Source of the DNA: Pseudomonadota bacterium
Lineage (GTDB): Bacteria; Pseudomonadota; Alphaproteobacteria; Rhizobiales; Beijerinckiaceae
Length of the DNA stretch: 43,591 nt
Reading direction: 5' to 3'
Assembly (NCBI GenBank): GCA_020161475.1
Contig: JAIUNQ010000008.1
Span: 1-43,591 of the forward strand
Under the pieces are notes generated by a model. The model ran no database searches. It had not been told where the DNA came from and saw only the letters and a list, made by a program, of their open reading frames with translations. This document shows positions 15,773 through 25,850 of the stretch, in pieces; the stretch's first letter is position 1, and each line of letters starts with the position of its first letter. The position numbers and the translations under genes were made by a program.

Positions 15773-18508
15773 TTGTCCGACGAGAAGAACGATACCCCTC
15801 CGGCCTCCGACGGTTCGGAGATCCGCCCGATCTCCATCACCGAGGAAATGAAGCGCTCCTACCTCGATTACGCGATGAGCGTGATCGTCTCGCGTGCGCT
15901 GCCCGATGCGCGTGACGGCCTGAAGCCCGTGCATCGCCGCATCCTCTTCTCGATGCACGAGAGCGGCTACACGCCGGACAAGCCCTACAAGAAATCCGCC
16001 CGTGTCACCGGCGATACGATGGGTAAATACCATCCGCACGGGAATCTGGCGATTTACGACGCGCTGGTGCGCATGGCGCAGGAATTCTCCCTGCGCGTGC
16101 CGCTGATCGACGGCCAGGGCAACTTCGGCTCGGTGGACGGTGATCCGCCGGCGGCCGAACGTTACACCGAAGTGCGCCTCGCCAAGCCGGCGCTCTCGCT
16201 GCTGGAAGACCTTGAGGAAGACACCGTCGATTTCACGCCCAACTATTCGGGCGAATTCGACGAACCCACGGTGATGCCCGCCCGCTTCCCGAACCTGCTG
16301 GTCAACGGCGCGGGTGGCATCGCGGTGGGCATGGCGACCAACATTCCGCCGCATAACCTCGGCGAAGTGATCGATGCCTGCATGGCGCTGATCGAGGATC
16401 CCTCGCTCGAAGCCGAAGACCTGATGCGCATCGTCCCCGGCCCGGATTTTCCGACCGGCGCGCTCATTCTGGGCCGTGGTGGCATCCGCAACGCCTACAC
16501 CACCGGGCGCGGCTCCATCATCATGCGCGCCCGCGCCACCATCGAGGAAATCCGCAAGGACCGCGACGCCATCATCGTCACCGAGATTCCGTATCAGGTG
16601 AACAAGGCCAGCCTGATCGAGCGCATTGCCGATCTCGTGCGTGAGAAGAAGATCGAGGGCATCTCGGACCTGCGCGATGAATCCGATCGTCAGGGCATGC
16701 GCATCGTCATCGAGCTGAAGCGCGACGCTGTGGGCGATGTGGTGCTCAACCAGCTCTATCGCCACACCCCGATGCAGTCCTCCTTCGGCGCGAACATGAT
16801 CGCGCTGAACGGCGGTCGCCGCCCGGAAATGATGACTCTGAAGGACATGCTGCGGGCCTTCCTTGATTTCCGCGAGGATGTCATCGGTCGCCGCACGCGT
16901 TTCCGCCTCAACAAGGCGCGTGATCGCGCGCATGTCTTGGTGGGTCTGGCGATTGCGGTCGCCAATATTGATGCCGTGATCAAACTCATCCGTGAAAGCG
17001 CCGATGCCGCCTCCGCGCGCGAGCAACTGATGGCGCGTCATTGGCCGGCGGCGGATGTGGCCCCGCTCATCGCGCTGATCGACGATCCGCGCCACAAGCT
17101 CGCCGAGGATTCCACCTACCGCCTCTCCGAGCGGCAGGCCAACGCAATCCTCGATCTTCGCCTTCAGCGTCTCACGGCGCTGGGCCGCGACGAAATCGCC
17201 GAGGAACTGGAGAAGATCGCCGCGCAGATCCGCGATTTCCTCGACATTCTCGGCTCGCGTGCCCGCATCCTCGGAATTGTGCGCGATGAGCTCACCGCCA
17301 TCCGTGATGCGCATGCCACCCCGCGCAAGACCGAGATCATCGAGGCCGATGGCGATTTTGAGGACGAAGACCTCATCGCGCGCGAGGATATGGTCGTCAC
17401 CTTCAGCCATGGCGGCTACGTCAAGCGTGTGCCGCTGGTGACCTATCGCGCCCAGAAGCGCGGCGGCAAGGGCCGCTCGGGCATGTCCACGCGCGACGAG
17501 GATTTCGTCTCGCGCCTGTTCGTGGCCAACACCCACACGCCGATCCTGTTCTTCTCCTCCGCCGGTCAGGTGTACAAGGAGAAGGTCTGGCGTCTGCCGA
17601 TTGCCCCGCCGAACGGTCGCGGCAAGGCGCTGGTCAACATGCTTCCGCTGGAGCAGGGCGAGCGCATTACCACCATCCTGCCGCTGCCCGAGGACGAAAC
17701 CACCTGGGACGCGCTGGACGTGATGTTCGCCACCAAGTCCGGCAACGTGCGTCGCAACAAGCTGTCTGATTTCGTTCAGGTCAACCGCAACGGCAAGATC
17801 GCGATGAAGCTCGATGAGGGCGACGCGATTGTCGATGTGGCGACCTGTTCCGCCTCGGACAACGTGCTGCTCACCACGGCGCTGGGCCAGTGCATCCGCT
17901 TCGAGGTCGAGGACGTGCGCGTCTTCAAGGGCCGCGATTCCACCGGCGTGCGTGGCATCAACCTCGCCGAAGGGGATTCGATCATCTCCATGTCGATCCT
18001 GCGCAACTCGGAAGCCTCGGCGGAAGAGCGCGCGGCCTACCTCAAGATGCGCCGTGCCATGGCGGGCGATGCGGAGGAAGGCTCGGAGCCGGAGGAGGCC
18101 GAAGGCAACGCGGCGATCAGCCAGGAGCGCTACATCGAAATGGGCGCGGCGGAGCAGTTCGTGCTCACCATTTCCGAAAACGGCTATGGGAAGCGCACCT
18201 CGTCCTACGAGTACCGCATCACCGGGCGCGGCGGCAAAGGCATCGTCGCCATGGCCACCACGGAGCGTAACGGCAATCTGATCTCCTCCTTCCCCGTGGA
18301 AGAAAGCGACCAGATCATGCTGGTGACGGACGGCGGCCAGCTGATCCGCTGCCCGGTCAATGGCATCCGTGTCGCGGGCCGCTCCACGCAGGGCGTGATC
18401 GTCTTCAACACCGCCGAGGGCGAGAAGGTCGTCTCTGTCGAGCGCGTCTCCGAGCCGGAAGGCGAGGGGGATGAGGGTGACAGCGGCGATGAGGGCAGCG
18501 AGGGCTGA
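15773..18508 (+). CDS. gyrA: DNA gyrase subunit A
   Basis: The breakage-reunion subunit of gyrase; 911 residues. The catalytic Tyr is Y131 (ERYTEVR). The quinolone-resistance region reads [10 protein letters not shown] at 87-96, so the Asp82 and Ser83 positions of E. coli GyrA are Asn91 and Leu92. The C-terminal beta-pinwheel contains the GyrA-box-like QKRGGKG at about 563-569. An acidic linker interrupts the pinwheel near residues 755-785, and the protein ends in a run of Glu, Asp and Gly. The start is TTG 15773 (then SDEKND), with AGGGAATGAG upstream; no in-frame ATG exists near it. ParC is excluded because ParC lacks this full pinwheel and the GyrA box. Confidence 0.95.
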   Translation: MSDEKNDTPPASDGSEIRPISITEEMKRSYLDYAMSVIVSRALPDARDGLKPVHRRILFSMHESGYTPDKPYKKSARVTGDTMGKYHPHGNLAIYDALVRMAQEFSLRVPLIDGQGNFGSVDGDPPAAERYTEVRLAKPALSLLEDLEEDTVDFTPNYSGEFDEPTVMPARFPNLLVNGAGGIAVGMATNIPPHNLGEVIDACMALIEDPSLEAEDLMRIVPGPDFPTGALILGRGGIRNAYTTGRGSIIMRARATIEEIRKDRDAIIVTEIPYQVNKASLIERIADLVREKKIEGISDLRDESDRQGMRIVIELKRDAVGDVVLNQLYRHTPMQSSFGANMIALNGGRRPEMMTLKDMLRAFLDFREDVIGRRTRFRLNKARDRAHVLVGLAIAVANIDAVIKLIRESADAASAREQLMARHWPAADVAPLIALIDDPRHKLAEDSTYRLSERQANAILDLRLQRLTALGRDEIAEELEKIAAQIRDFLDILGSRARILGIVRDELTAIRDAHATPRKTEIIEADGDFEDEDLIAREDMVVTFSHGGYVKRVPLVTYRAQKRGGKGRSGMSTRDEDFVSRLFVANTHTPILFFSSAGQVYKEKVWRLPIAPPNGRGKALVNMLPLEQGERITTILPLPEDETTWDALDVMFATKSGNVRRNKLSDFVQVNRNGKIAMKLDEGDAIVDVATCSASDNVLLTTALGQCIRFEVEDVRVFKGRDSTGVRGINLAEGDSIISMSILRNSEASAEERAAYLKMRRAMAGDAEEGSEPEEAEGNAAISQERYIEMGAAEQFVLTISENGYGKRTSSYEYRITGRGGKGIVAMATTERNGNLISSFPVEESDQIMLVTDGGQLIRCPVNGIRVAGRSTQGVIVFNTAEGEKVVSVERVSEPEGEGDEGDSGDEGSEG

Positions 18509-18522
18509 TCCTAGCGCCATTC

Positions 18523-18558
18523 GTCATGGCCGGGCTTGGCCCGGCCATCCACGACTTT
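18523..18558 (+). repeat. CCGGGC palindrome with CCATCCACGACTT tail
   Basis: ATGGCCGGGC, then TTG, then GCCCGGCCAT and CCACGACTT. It is a member of the family also seen at 23134-23224, 26912-26950 and 28083-28187. Here it sits between gyrA and the next small gene and falls in frame with a spurious upstream ATG. Confidence 0.8.
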
Positions 18559-18573
18559 GGAGTTCAGAGCACG

Positions 18574-18960
18574 ATGGCAGATGTGAAGTTTTCTGTTCTG
18601 GTGCTCCGCTCAAGCGCGATGGTTGGCGGCCAAGCCACAGTCTCAATCGTCGGCCTCCGTCAAGGAACTGTTTCGATCCCGTGGCGAGAGGTCGCCCACT
18701 TCAAGATCATTGAAAAAACTAGCGAAAACACACCAGTCAAAGGTGCCGCCGGGCTGGTCGCAGGGGCGGCAGCTGGTAGCCTGCTCGGACCGGTCGGCGC
18801 TGTCGCAGGACTCATCATCGGTGCCACAACGCTTGGTTCAAGACGGCTAAAAGTGGCTAGACTTCTTTGTGGGCCGTTTGGCGAAATTGAGTTCCGCTGT
18901 TCAGCCAAAGAGATGAACCTTATCGAGGGATGGTGGCGCGCGCACAAGCATTCAGCCTGA
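18574..18960 (+). CDS. glycine-zipper small protein, unknown
   Basis: 128 residues: an N-terminal soluble part (ADVKFSVLVLRSS ... VSIPWREVAHFKII), a Gly/Ala-rich hydrophobic stretch with zipper spacing (about 58-85: AAGLVAGAAAGSLLGPVG and following), then a basic C-terminal half with RRLKVARLLCG and WWRAHK. The stretch could be a membrane hairpin. I do not recognise the family. The frame is open from an upstream ATG inside a repeat; I take ATG 18574 because the repeat is intergenic. Its third-codon positions are less GC-rich than those of gyrA or thiC, so transfer is possible. Confidence 0.6.
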   Translation: MADVKFSVLVLRSSAMVGGQATVSIVGLRQGTVSIPWREVAHFKIIEKTSENTPVKGAAGLVAGAAAGSLLGPVGAVAGLIIGATTLGSRRLKVARLLCGPFGEIEFRCSAKEMNLIEGWWRAHKHSA

Positions 18961-19001
18961 ATGCCCTTGCTCCGCCCCCAAAATCGACTAATCTAACCAT
19001 A

Positions 19002-19092
19002 ACCGAGGGGCGCCCCGTGATGGGCTGAGATTGAGGAATGGGCCTCAAGCACCCTTTGAACCTGATCCGGGTCATGCCGGCGAAGGGACGGG
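19002..19092 (+). ncRNA. TPP riboswitch (THI element)
   Basis: The conserved parts are visible in order: GAGGGGCGCC near 19005, CTGAGA at 19025-19030, GAACCTGATC at 19058-19067 and ATGCCGGCGAAGGGA at 19074-19088. These are the hallmarks of the thiamine pyrophosphate aptamer, which switches the downstream gene off when TPP is plentiful. It precedes thiC, its classical target. Confidence 0.97.
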
Positions 19093-19116
19093 TTTAGGCG
19101 TTACGCCCGTTTTCCC
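19083..19116 (+). terminator. candidate expression-platform terminator of the TPP riboswitch
   Basis: ACGGG at the 3' edge of the aptamer (19088-19092) can pair with CCCGT (19106-19110), directly followed by TTT. The flanking AAGGG and CCCTT can lengthen it. Because the left arm overlaps the aptamer end, pairing could be mutually exclusive with or coupled to ligand binding. No folding was computed. Confidence 0.5.
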
Positions 19117-19133
19117 TTTGCACATGGCCTTAA

Positions 19134-21140
<2,007 letters not shown>

Positions 21141-21146
21141 GCGCGC

Positions 21147-21186
21147 CACGGTTGCACCACAACATGAAATGGTGCATCACACCGTG
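21147..21186 (+). promoter_or_regulatory. stem-loop between thiC and panC
   Basis: CACGGT-TGCACCA (21147-21159) and TGGTGCA (21170-21176) plus ACCGTG (21181-21186) form a stem with a small bulge. No U tract follows; it may be an RNA processing or stability element, or a weak terminator. Confidence 0.4.
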
Positions 21187-21207
21187 AAATAAGGTGAGGG
21201 GACCACG

Positions 21208-22059
21208 ATGGGACAGCCTGTCATTCTCGACAGCGTAGCTGCCTTGCGCCGCTGGCGCGAGGCGGAGCGGAAAGCCGGGCGCACGGTGGGTCTTGTGCCC
21301 ACCATGGGGGCTTTGCACGCCGGTCACATCAGCCTTGTGAAGACGATGAAGGGGATGACCGACAAGGTCGTCACCTCCATTTTTGTCAACCCGACGCAGT
21401 TCGCGCCAAATGAGGATTTCTCGAAATATCCCAGAACCTTCGAGGGTGATGTTAAACTTCTCTCACAAGTCGGAGGGGATGCCGTTTTCGCGCCGCAAGT
21501 CGCGGAAATGTATCCCGAAGGCTTTGCCACAACGGTAAGCCTTGATGGGCCGGCGAAGGTGGGGCTGGAGGATGCCTTCCGCCCCACGCATTTCGCCGGG
21601 GTGGCCACGGTCGTCACCAAGCTGCTGCTTCAGGCCCTGCCGGACAAGGCGATTTTCGGCGAGAAGGATTTCCAGCAACTTGCGGTTATCCGCCGCTTCG
21701 TGCGCGACCTTGATATCCCGGTCGAGATTCTCGGTGGCGTGACCCAGCGCGAAGCGGACGGCCTCGCGCTCTCCTCGCGCAATGTCTATCTCTCGCCCGA
21801 GGAGCGTGTGCTCGCCCCGACCATCCACCGCGTGCTGACCAATGCCGCCAACAGCATCCGCGAAGGCGTCGGCATCGCTCAGGCGGAACTCGTCGCGAAG
21901 GAAGCCCTTGAGGCTGCCGGTTTCGCGGTGGATTACGTCGCAATCCGCGACACCGCCTCTTTGGCAGCGCCCAAAATCGGCGCATCGCCGGACAGCCTGC
22001 GCATCCTCTGCGCGGCCAAGCTCGGCAAGACCCGGCTGATCGACAACATCGCGGTGTAA
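21208..22059 (+). CDS. panC: pantothenate synthetase
   Basis: Joins pantoate and beta-alanine with ATP to make pantothenate, the vitamin precursor of CoA. 283 residues: PTMGALHAGHISLV near residues 31-44 with the nucleotide-binding HxGH motif, IFVNPTQFAPNEDF, FGEKDFQQL and the LALSSRNVYL block. ATG 21208 lies after AAGGTGAGGGG. It follows thiC by 67 bases and may be co-transcribed. coaD, a later CoA step, lies 3 kb away. Confidence 0.98.
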   Translation: MGQPVILDSVAALRRWREAERKAGRTVGLVPTMGALHAGHISLVKTMKGMTDKVVTSIFVNPTQFAPNEDFSKYPRTFEGDVKLLSQVGGDAVFAPQVAEMYPEGFATTVSLDGPAKVGLEDAFRPTHFAGVATVVTKLLLQALPDKAIFGEKDFQQLAVIRRFVRDLDIPVEILGGVTQREADGLALSSRNVYLSPEERVLAPTIHRVLTNAANSIREGVGIAQAELVAKEALEAAGFAVDYVAIRDTASLAAPKIGASPDSLRILCAAKLGKTRLIDNIAV

Positions 22060-22070
22060 CGCCCCCTCCT

Positions 22071-22100
22071 GTCATCCCCGGCTTGAGCGGGGATCCAGAA
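22071..22100 (+). repeat. palindrome after panC, possible terminator
   Basis: ATCCCCG, loop, CGGGGAT and then CCAGAA, followed by a T-rich stretch (TTATTTTCTTTTT). It resembles the GTCATCCCCGGCTT intergenic repeat type common in this order and could end the thiC-panC transcript. Confidence 0.6.
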
Positions 22101-22156
22101 ATTCCCTTATTTTCTTTTTAGTTCAAAGACTTGATCGATTGCAAGGATAGATAGTT

Positions 22157-22175
22157 GCAAAGCTAATTAGCTTGC
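22157..22175. promoter_or_regulatory. candidate MarR operator
   Basis: The core AGCTAATTAGCT (22161-22172) is a perfect 12-base palindrome, with GCAA on the left and TTGC on the right. It lies 17 bases before the MarR-family start, where the regulator's own promoter would be. Confidence 0.55.
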
Positions 22176-22189
22176 GATATAGTCGCTTC

Positions 22190-22606
22190 ATGTTTGATCA
22201 TTGCCTCTACTTCAACGCCACTGCCTTGGCCCGCCGCATTGAGCGCGAATGGGCCGATGCCTTTGCCCCCTTCGATCTGACACCCGCGCAGGGCTTCATG
22301 ATGCGGGCGGTGCTGGCCAAGCCGGGCCTGACACCCGGTGAGCTGGCGAAGATCCTTGTGATCTCGCGCCCCACCGCAACGCGTGCGATCAACGGTCTGG
22401 TCGAGCGCGGGCTGATCGCACGGCAGGGACGGGAAGGGGACGGACGCGAACAAAGCCTTATGCCCACAGACAGGGCCAAGGCGATCGGGGAACTCCTGAA
22501 CGCAGCAGGCGCCGCCATGACCCGCAAGCACAAGGACAAGCTTGGCGATGCGAACTTCAACGAGGTCGTGGACCTGATGAGGACGCTGCGCGACGCGCTG
22601 GACTAG
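22190..22606 (+). CDS. MarR family transcriptional regulator
   Basis: 138 residues with a winged helix-turn-helix: LTPAQGFMMRAVLAKPG, then LTPGELAKILVISRPTATRAINGLVERGLIAR and the wing with REGDGREQSL. MarR proteins are dimeric repressors that usually respond to phenolic or oxidant ligands and often repress themselves. ATG 22190 (MFDHCLYFN) begins just before the dimerisation helix; an upstream in-frame TTG at 22172 overlaps the palindrome and is unlikely. The tautomerase gene lies 120 bases downstream on the same strand and is a plausible target. Confidence 0.88.
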   Translation: MFDHCLYFNATALARRIEREWADAFAPFDLTPAQGFMMRAVLAKPGLTPGELAKILVISRPTATRAINGLVERGLIARQGREGDGREQSLMPTDRAKAIGELLNAAGAAMTRKHKDKLGDANFNEVVDLMRTLRDALD

Positions 22607-22692
22607 AATACCAACGCAGAAACAAAGAAATATGATCAATCGAGGAGGGCAATCATTCCTCTTCGACACCCTTCCTGTGCCCTTTTTCACCC

Positions 22693-22714
22693 CAATAGTT
22701 ACCATGCTAACCAA
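22693..22714. promoter_or_regulatory. inverted repeat in front of the tautomerase gene
   Basis: TAGTTACCATG and CATGCTAACCA are imperfect inverted halves around CATG (9 of 11 positions complementary), just upstream of the AAAGGAG site. It is a possible regulator-binding site for the adjacent MarR protein. Confidence 0.4.
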
Positions 22715-22725
22715 AGGAGAAAAGC

Positions 22726-23118
22726 ATGCCCATCCTGAACCTTAAACTCAGCGCCGCCCGCTCGGACGCGCTCTCGGAAGGTGCGATCCGCATTCTGGCG
22801 GACAAGACCCACGCCATCCTCGGCAAAAAGCCGGAGGTCACCGCCATCACCATCGCCTACATCGACCCGCGCGACTGGATTGTGGATGGCAAGAGCCTCG
22901 CAGCGACCGGCCAATCGAGCCTCTATCTCGACATCAAGATCACGGACGAGACGAACACCAAGCAGGAGAAGGCGCGCTACATCGCGGAAGTCTTTGAGGA
23001 TTTCGCCAAGCTGCTCGGCAACCTGCATCCCCACAGCTACATCTATGTCGAAGATGTGCGGGCGGCGGCCTATGGCTTCGGCGGCAAGACGCAGGAATAC
23101 CGCTACCACCATGGATGA
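22726..23118 (+). CDS. tautomerase superfamily protein
   Basis: 130 residues beginning Met-Pro (MPILNLKLS), the N-terminal proline being the catalytic base of 4-oxalocrotonate tautomerase and MIF-type enzymes once Met is removed. The length fits two beta-alpha-beta units, as in MIF-like or cis-CaaD-like members. The substrate cannot be read from the sequence. ATG 22726 has AAAGGAG at ideal spacing. A MarR regulator upstream with a palindrome between them suggests induction by an aromatic or electrophilic compound (inferred). Confidence 0.8.
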   Translation: MPILNLKLSAARSDALSEGAIRILADKTHAILGKKPEVTAITIAYIDPRDWIVDGKSLAATGQSSLYLDIKITDETNTKQEKARYIAEVFEDFAKLLGNLHPHSYIYVEDVRAAAYGFGGKTQEYRYHHG

Positions 23119-23133
23119 GTGGCGACCGGTTTC

Positions 23134-23224
23134 CGTCGTGGCGGGGTCTGTCCCCGCCATCCACGACTATGAGCCGTAAGAACCACCGAAGTCGTGGATA
23201 CCCGGCACAAGGCCGGGCATGACG
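23134..23224. repeat. inverted pair of CCACGACTT palindromes
   Basis: The left unit (GGCGGGGTC ... CCCCGCCATCCACGACTA) and the right unit (AAGTCGTGGATACCCGG ... CCGGGCATGAC) face each other. The whole forms a large cruciform or hairpin between the convergent tautomerase and PPK2 genes, where it could also end transcription in both directions. Confidence 0.8.
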
Positions 23225-23238
23225 AACAGCGAGAAGAG

Positions 23239-24141
23239 TCAGCTCGCGAGCAGCGCCTTGCGCGCCGCCGCGAGCTTTTTCGTCTCCTCCTTGGAGAGCT
23301 GGGGGTATTCCAGCTTCAGCTCTTCCATTTCCGCGATGATCGCATTCATCACGGCAAGACGCATGAACCACTTCCGATCCGCCGGAATGACATACCAAGG
23401 CGCATGCGGCGCCGCCGTATTGCGGATCGCCTGCTCATAGGCTGCCATATAGTCATCCCAAAAGGCGCGCTCTTCGACGTCGCGCGCGTTGAACTTCCAG
23501 TTCTTTACGGGATCATCGATGCGCTCCAGTTGGCGCTGCTTCTGCTCCTCCTTGGAAACATGGAGGAAAAACTTGATCACCTTGGTGCCCGCACGCGCCA
23601 GATGCCGCTCGTGGTCAGCAATGGCTTCAAGGCGCTCATCCCAGAATTCATCCGAACCGGGCGTCGAGCCGACGCCATCAAGCGGCAGGCGCTGCGCCTT
23701 CAGGAACTCCGGATGCACCCGCACCACCAGCACCTCCTCGTAATAGGAGCGGTTATGGATGCCGATGCGCCCGCGCTCGGGCAGATTCTTGGCACTGCGC
23801 CACAGGAAATCGTGGTCCAGCTCTTCGGAGGAGGGCGCCTTGAAGGAATGCACCTGACAGCCCTGCGGGTTCACCCCGCTCATAACGTGCTCGATGGTGG
23901 AATCCTTGCCCGCAGCATCCATGGCCTGCAGGATGATGAGCACGCTCCATTGATCGGCGGCATAGAGCCGCTCCTGCATCTCGGCGAGGCGCAATTTGCC
24001 TTCCTCCAGCAGCAGCTTGCCTTCTTCCTTGGTGAGCTCATGCCCGCCAAGACTATCGGTGGCATGCTCCGCGAGCTTGAACTTCTTGCCGGAGGTAACA
24101 CGGAAGGGCGCAACAAATTTGGCAGCATCTTTGATCGGCAT
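23239..24141 (-). CDS. polyphosphate kinase 2 family protein
   Basis: 300 residues of the PPK2 family, which transfers phosphate between polyphosphate and nucleotides. Walker A is AMDAAGKDSTI at residues 73-83 and the lid region has IHNRSYYEEVLVVRVHP. Further blocks are NPQGCQVHSFK, ELDHDFLWR and KFFLHVSKEEQKQR. The short N-terminus and single domain fit the class that phosphorylates AMP and ADP (PPK2-III-like), but the class call is tentative. ATG 24141 has GGAGAAC upstream. It is divergent from a HAD phosphatase gene, 73 bases apart. Confidence 0.9.
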   Translation of the reverse strand: MPIKDAAKFVAPFRVTSGKKFKLAEHATDSLGGHELTKEEGKLLLEEGKLRLAEMQERLYAADQWSVLIILQAMDAAGKDSTIEHVMSGVNPQGCQVHSFKAPSSEELDHDFLWRSAKNLPERGRIGIHNRSYYEEVLVVRVHPEFLKAQRLPLDGVGSTPGSDEFWDERLEAIADHERHLARAGTKVIKFFLHVSKEEQKQRQLERIDDPVKNWKFNARDVEERAFWDDYMAAYEQAIRNTAAPHAPWYVIPADRKWFMRLAVMNAIIAEMEELKLEYPQLSKEETKKLAAARKALLAS

Positions 24142-24214
24142 GGGCGTTCTCCTGCCCTCAGGATGCCCCGAAACGCCCCTTGCCGGAAGGGGGCATGCCC
24201 GCCATAACGCAGGG

Positions 24215-24874
24215 ATGATTGAAGCGATACTCTATGACTGCGATGGCACCCTCATCGACAGTGAGCATATCGTGGGCGCCGCCTGTGCCGAGGCGCTCAC
24301 CGCTGTCGGCTGGCCGATCACCATGGAGGCCTACAACGCGCGCTTCAACGGCATTCCCAGCGTAAAAACATGGGAAATCCTGCGTGCGGAAATCCCCTTC
24401 GCCCTGCCGGAGGGGTTCAACGAGGCGATCAACGCCAAAATCCAGATCGGTTTTGACACCGAGCTTCAGGCGATCGAAGGCGCGGCCCATGCCATCGAGC
24501 GCATCGGTCGCCGTCGTGCCGTGGCTTCCTCGACGCGTTACCCGGTGCTGGTGAAGAACCTGACGAAAGTGGGCCTCGCGCCGCTCTTCGGCGAGCACAT
24601 CTATTCAACGACGCAGGTCGCACGCGGCAAACCCGCACCCGATGTCTTCCTCTATGCGGCCAGCCAACTGGGCGTGGACCCCGGCCATGCCGTGGTGGTG
24701 GAAGATTCCGTGGCAGGCGTGGAGGCGGCACGTCGCGCCGGCATGCGCGTCATCGGTTTCCATGGGGCTTCGAACGGCATTGCCGATCTGGATCAGAGAC
24801 TTATGGCGGCTGGTGCCGTGTGCGTGGTACAGTCCATGGCAGCCCTGCCAGATGTGGTCGAGGCTTTGGGCTGA
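24215..24874 (+). CDS. HAD-superfamily phosphatase (beta-phosphoglucomutase/Gph-like)
   Basis: 219 residues. Motif I is DCDGTLIDSE with nucleophile D8 and general acid D10; motif II VASSTR, motif III in ARGKPAPDVFLYAA and motif IV VVVEDSVAGVEAA are all present. The cap domain between motifs I and II is helical (subclass IA). The substrate is unknown; relatives act on small sugar phosphates or nucleotides. ATG 24215 has AGGG immediately in front and no well-spaced site, so the start is only moderately sure; no better in-frame start exists. Confidence 0.88.
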   Translation: MIEAILYDCDGTLIDSEHIVGAACAEALTAVGWPITMEAYNARFNGIPSVKTWEILRAEIPFALPEGFNEAINAKIQIGFDTELQAIEGAAHAIERIGRRRAVASSTRYPVLVKNLTKVGLAPLFGEHIYSTTQVARGKPAPDVFLYAASQLGVDPGHAVVVEDSVAGVEAARRAGMRVIGFHGASNGIADLDQRLMAAGAVCVVQSMAALPDVVEALG

Positions 24875-24886
24875 AAGGGTCTCAAC

Positions 24887-25246
24887 ATGCTGCGCGCCTT
24901 GGTAAGCCTGTTTCTGGTTTTGGGCACCACCATGGCGCAGGCCCAGCAGCCGCGCACCATTGTCGGCTTCTGGCGCTGGCCAGACCAGCCCTGCACGCGC
25001 GGCGGCGGCGCCATCCGCATCCAGCCGATGGAGATGCTCTCGGAGGATGTCGCCTGCAAGTTCGCAAGCGTGAAGCGCGAGGGCTCAACCGTGATCTGGC
25101 AGGGGTCTTGCGATTCGGCGGAAGGCGGCTCGAAGCAAACCGTCACGGCGACAGAAGTAAACAACCGCCTCACCATCACCTTCCGCCCTGGCGGCAACAC
25201 GCTGGAAGGGCTGGTGCGGTGTGAAAAGCCACCGGCGAGATACTGA
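24887..25246 (+). CDS. small secreted protein, unknown
   Basis: 119 residues: a signal peptide (MLRALVSLFLVLGTTMAQA) and a small mature domain with four Cys (QPCTRGG, VACKF, GSCDS, VRCEK) that could form two disulfides. It has a beta-rich look (TVTATEVNNRLTITFRPGG). I do not recognise the family. It starts 12 bases after the HAD gene, so it is probably in the same transcript. Confidence 0.65.
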   Translation: MLRALVSLFLVLGTTMAQAQQPRTIVGFWRWPDQPCTRGGGAIRIQPMEMLSEDVACKFASVKREGSTVIWQGSCDSAEGGSKQTVTATEVNNRLTITFRPGGNTLEGLVRCEKPPARY

Positions 25247-25328
25247 AAACCTGACGATCAAACCCGCCTTGAGTTTGGCCGCATTTGGCTTTAGCGCTTT
25301 GGGCCTCGCGTGAAGCTCCAGGGGCACC

Positions 25329-25823
25329 ATGTCGCATATCGCATTCTACGCCGGTTCGTTCGATCCTCCCACCAACGGGCATCTCGATGTCATCCGCCGC
25401 GCGTTGATGCTGGTGGATGAGCTGGTGATTGCCATCGGCACGCATCCGGGCAAGGCGCCGCTTTTTACGCTGGAAGAGCGTGTTTCAATGCTGGAAGAGG
25501 TTGCGCGTCCCTATGCCTCGGGCAAGGCGCTCACCATCACCTCCTTCAATGATCTGACGGTCGATGCCGCGCGTCGCCACGGCGCCACCATGCTCGTGCG
25601 TGGCCTGCGCGACGGCACGGATCTCGATTACGAGATGCAGCTGGCGGGTATGAACGCCGCACTCGCACCCGATATCCAGACCATTTTCCTCCCCGCATCG
25701 CCGCAGATGCGCCCGATTACGGCCACGCTGGTCCGCCAGATCGCCTCCATGGGCGGCGAGGTTGCTTCCTTCGTGCCGTCCAATGTTCACGCCGCGCTGC
25801 TCAAGAAGTTCGGCAAGAAGTAA
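25329..25823 (+). CDS. coaD: phosphopantetheine adenylyltransferase
   Basis: Transfers AMP to 4'-phosphopantetheine in the fourth step of CoA synthesis. 164 residues. [18 protein letters not shown] near residues 9-26 holds the nucleotide-binding TxGH motif, [18 protein letters not shown] is the substrate loop, and [14 protein letters not shown] is the variant of ISSTxVR. ATG 25329 follows CAGGGGCACC. It is followed by two cyclophilin genes. Confidence 0.97.
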   Translation: MSHIAFYAGSFDPPTNGHLDVIRRALMLVDELVIAIGTHPGKAPLFTLEERVSMLEEVARPYASGKALTITSFNDLTVDAARRHGATMLVRGLRDGTDLDYEMQLAGMNAALAPDIQTIFLPASPQMRPITATLVRQIASMGGEVASFVPSNVHAALLKKFGKK

Positions 25824-25850
25824 TTCCAAGCCCCAATGATGGAAACCAAG

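Noticed and set aside
15695-18520. Very long open frame on the minus strand opposite gyrA
   Set aside because: Its product is a His/Arg/Asp-rich, domain-free string typical of the antisense frame of a GC-rich gene; gyrA on the plus strand is certain.
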